A stretch of 5,908 bases of DNA from PHAA01 sp034678805. GTDB lineage: Bacteria > Bacillota > Syntrophomonadia > Syntrophomonadales > Syntrophomonadaceae. Location: assembly GCA_034678805.1 (NCBI GenBank), contig JAXDBN010000252.1, forward strand, positions 1 through 5,908, written 5' to 3'. This document shows positions 5,841-5,908 of this stretch, one piece after another (position 1 is the stretch's first letter; each line of letters begins with the position of its first letter). A program made the position numbers and the translations under genes. Under the pieces are notes generated by a model, which ran no database searches, was not told the DNA's origin, and saw nothing but the letters and a program-made list of their open reading frames with translations.

Positions 5841-5860
5841 TTCCCAGACTAGTCTCGGAA
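5841..5860. repeat. 20-base near-perfect palindrome
   Basis: The core AGACTAGTCT (5846-5855) is a perfect 10-base palindrome. It is flanked by TTCC (5841-5844) and GGAA (5857-5860), which also pair, with one C/C mismatch between core and flanks. A zero-length loop makes it a better candidate for a dimeric protein binding site than for an RNA hairpin. Confidence 0.5.
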
Positions 5861-5874
5861 GCCAATAACATCGT

Positions 5875-5903
5875 TACGTCACAACCCCCGCTCAATCGAC
5901 GTA
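5875..5903. repeat. Short inverted repeat at the right edge
   Basis: TACGTC (5875-5880) and GACGTA (5898-5903) pair over 6 bases around a 17-base pyrimidine-rich loop containing a C5 run. It may be a small RNA hairpin or chance. Confidence 0.3.
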
Positions 5904-5908
5904 CAACA

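Noticed and set aside
5640..5895. Two overlapping small hydrophobic open frames on the - strand
   Set aside because: They occupy two frames of the same pyrimidine-rich strand and consist mostly of Phe, Leu and Ser. That is a composition artefact rather than a membrane protein, and no convincing ribosome site is present.
5400..5908. CRISPR array, tRNA or known riboswitch in the intergenic region
   Set aside because: I see no regularly spaced direct repeat, no cloverleaf and no conserved core of the cobalamin, T-box or other common riboswitch classes. A CRISPR or rRNA leader cannot be excluded because the window ends.

Overview
The window looks like a chromosome segment of a low-to-moderate GC, Gram-positive, anaerobic-type Firmicute. 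A Clostridia/Peptococcaceae-like host such as the Desulfotomaculum/Pelotomaculum group is my inference, not a proven assignment. The pointers are strong AGGAGG-type ribosome binding sites, an S-layer-homology (SLH) surface protein, an energy-coupling-factor (ECF) vitamin transporter, and a textbook sigma-A promoter. All coding sequence lies in the first 5.3 kb. The last ~580 bases hold no credible gene and change sharply in composition.

Bases 1-2726 are the end of one operon on the + strand. It holds the C-terminal 99 residues of an ECF-type ABC ATPase (gene start outside the window), then a secreted 512-residue protein made of an alpha/alpha-toroid (prenyltransferase/squalene-cyclase-like fold, six repeats) plus three SLH modules. 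The integral-membrane substrate-binding S component of an ECF transporter comes third, and a good intrinsic terminator closes the operon. Spacers are 46 and 44 bases. The arrangement suggests that the wall-anchored toroid captures a small molecule and passes it to the transporter. Because human intrinsic factor and transcobalamin use the same alpha6/alpha6 fold to hold cobalamin, a corrinoid is a reasonable but unproven substrate.

Bases 2761-4452 encode a 563-residue fusion of two nitrilase-superfamily domains. The first has a complete Glu-Lys-Cys triad. The second keeps Glu and Lys but has Gly at the nucleophile position, so it is probably a catalytically dead partner. Its gene begins only 34 bases after the terminator, leaving no room for a separate promoter between them.

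Bases 4483-5325 on the - strand encode a xylose-isomerase-like TIM-barrel protein (sugar phosphate isomerase/epimerase family), converging on the nitrilase gene with 30 bases between stop codons.

Bases 5326-5908 are intergenic. On the + strand they carry a near-consensus promoter (TTGACA, 17 bases, TATACT) with an AT-rich upstream stretch. From the predicted start site the sequence folds into a hairpin, then two smaller ones, then a strikingly purine-rich (about 80%) tract without an open reading frame, and ends in two inverted repeats near the window edge. This may be a long non-coding RNA or the leader of something just beyond the window, such as an rRNA operon or an array. It is the least explained part of the window.
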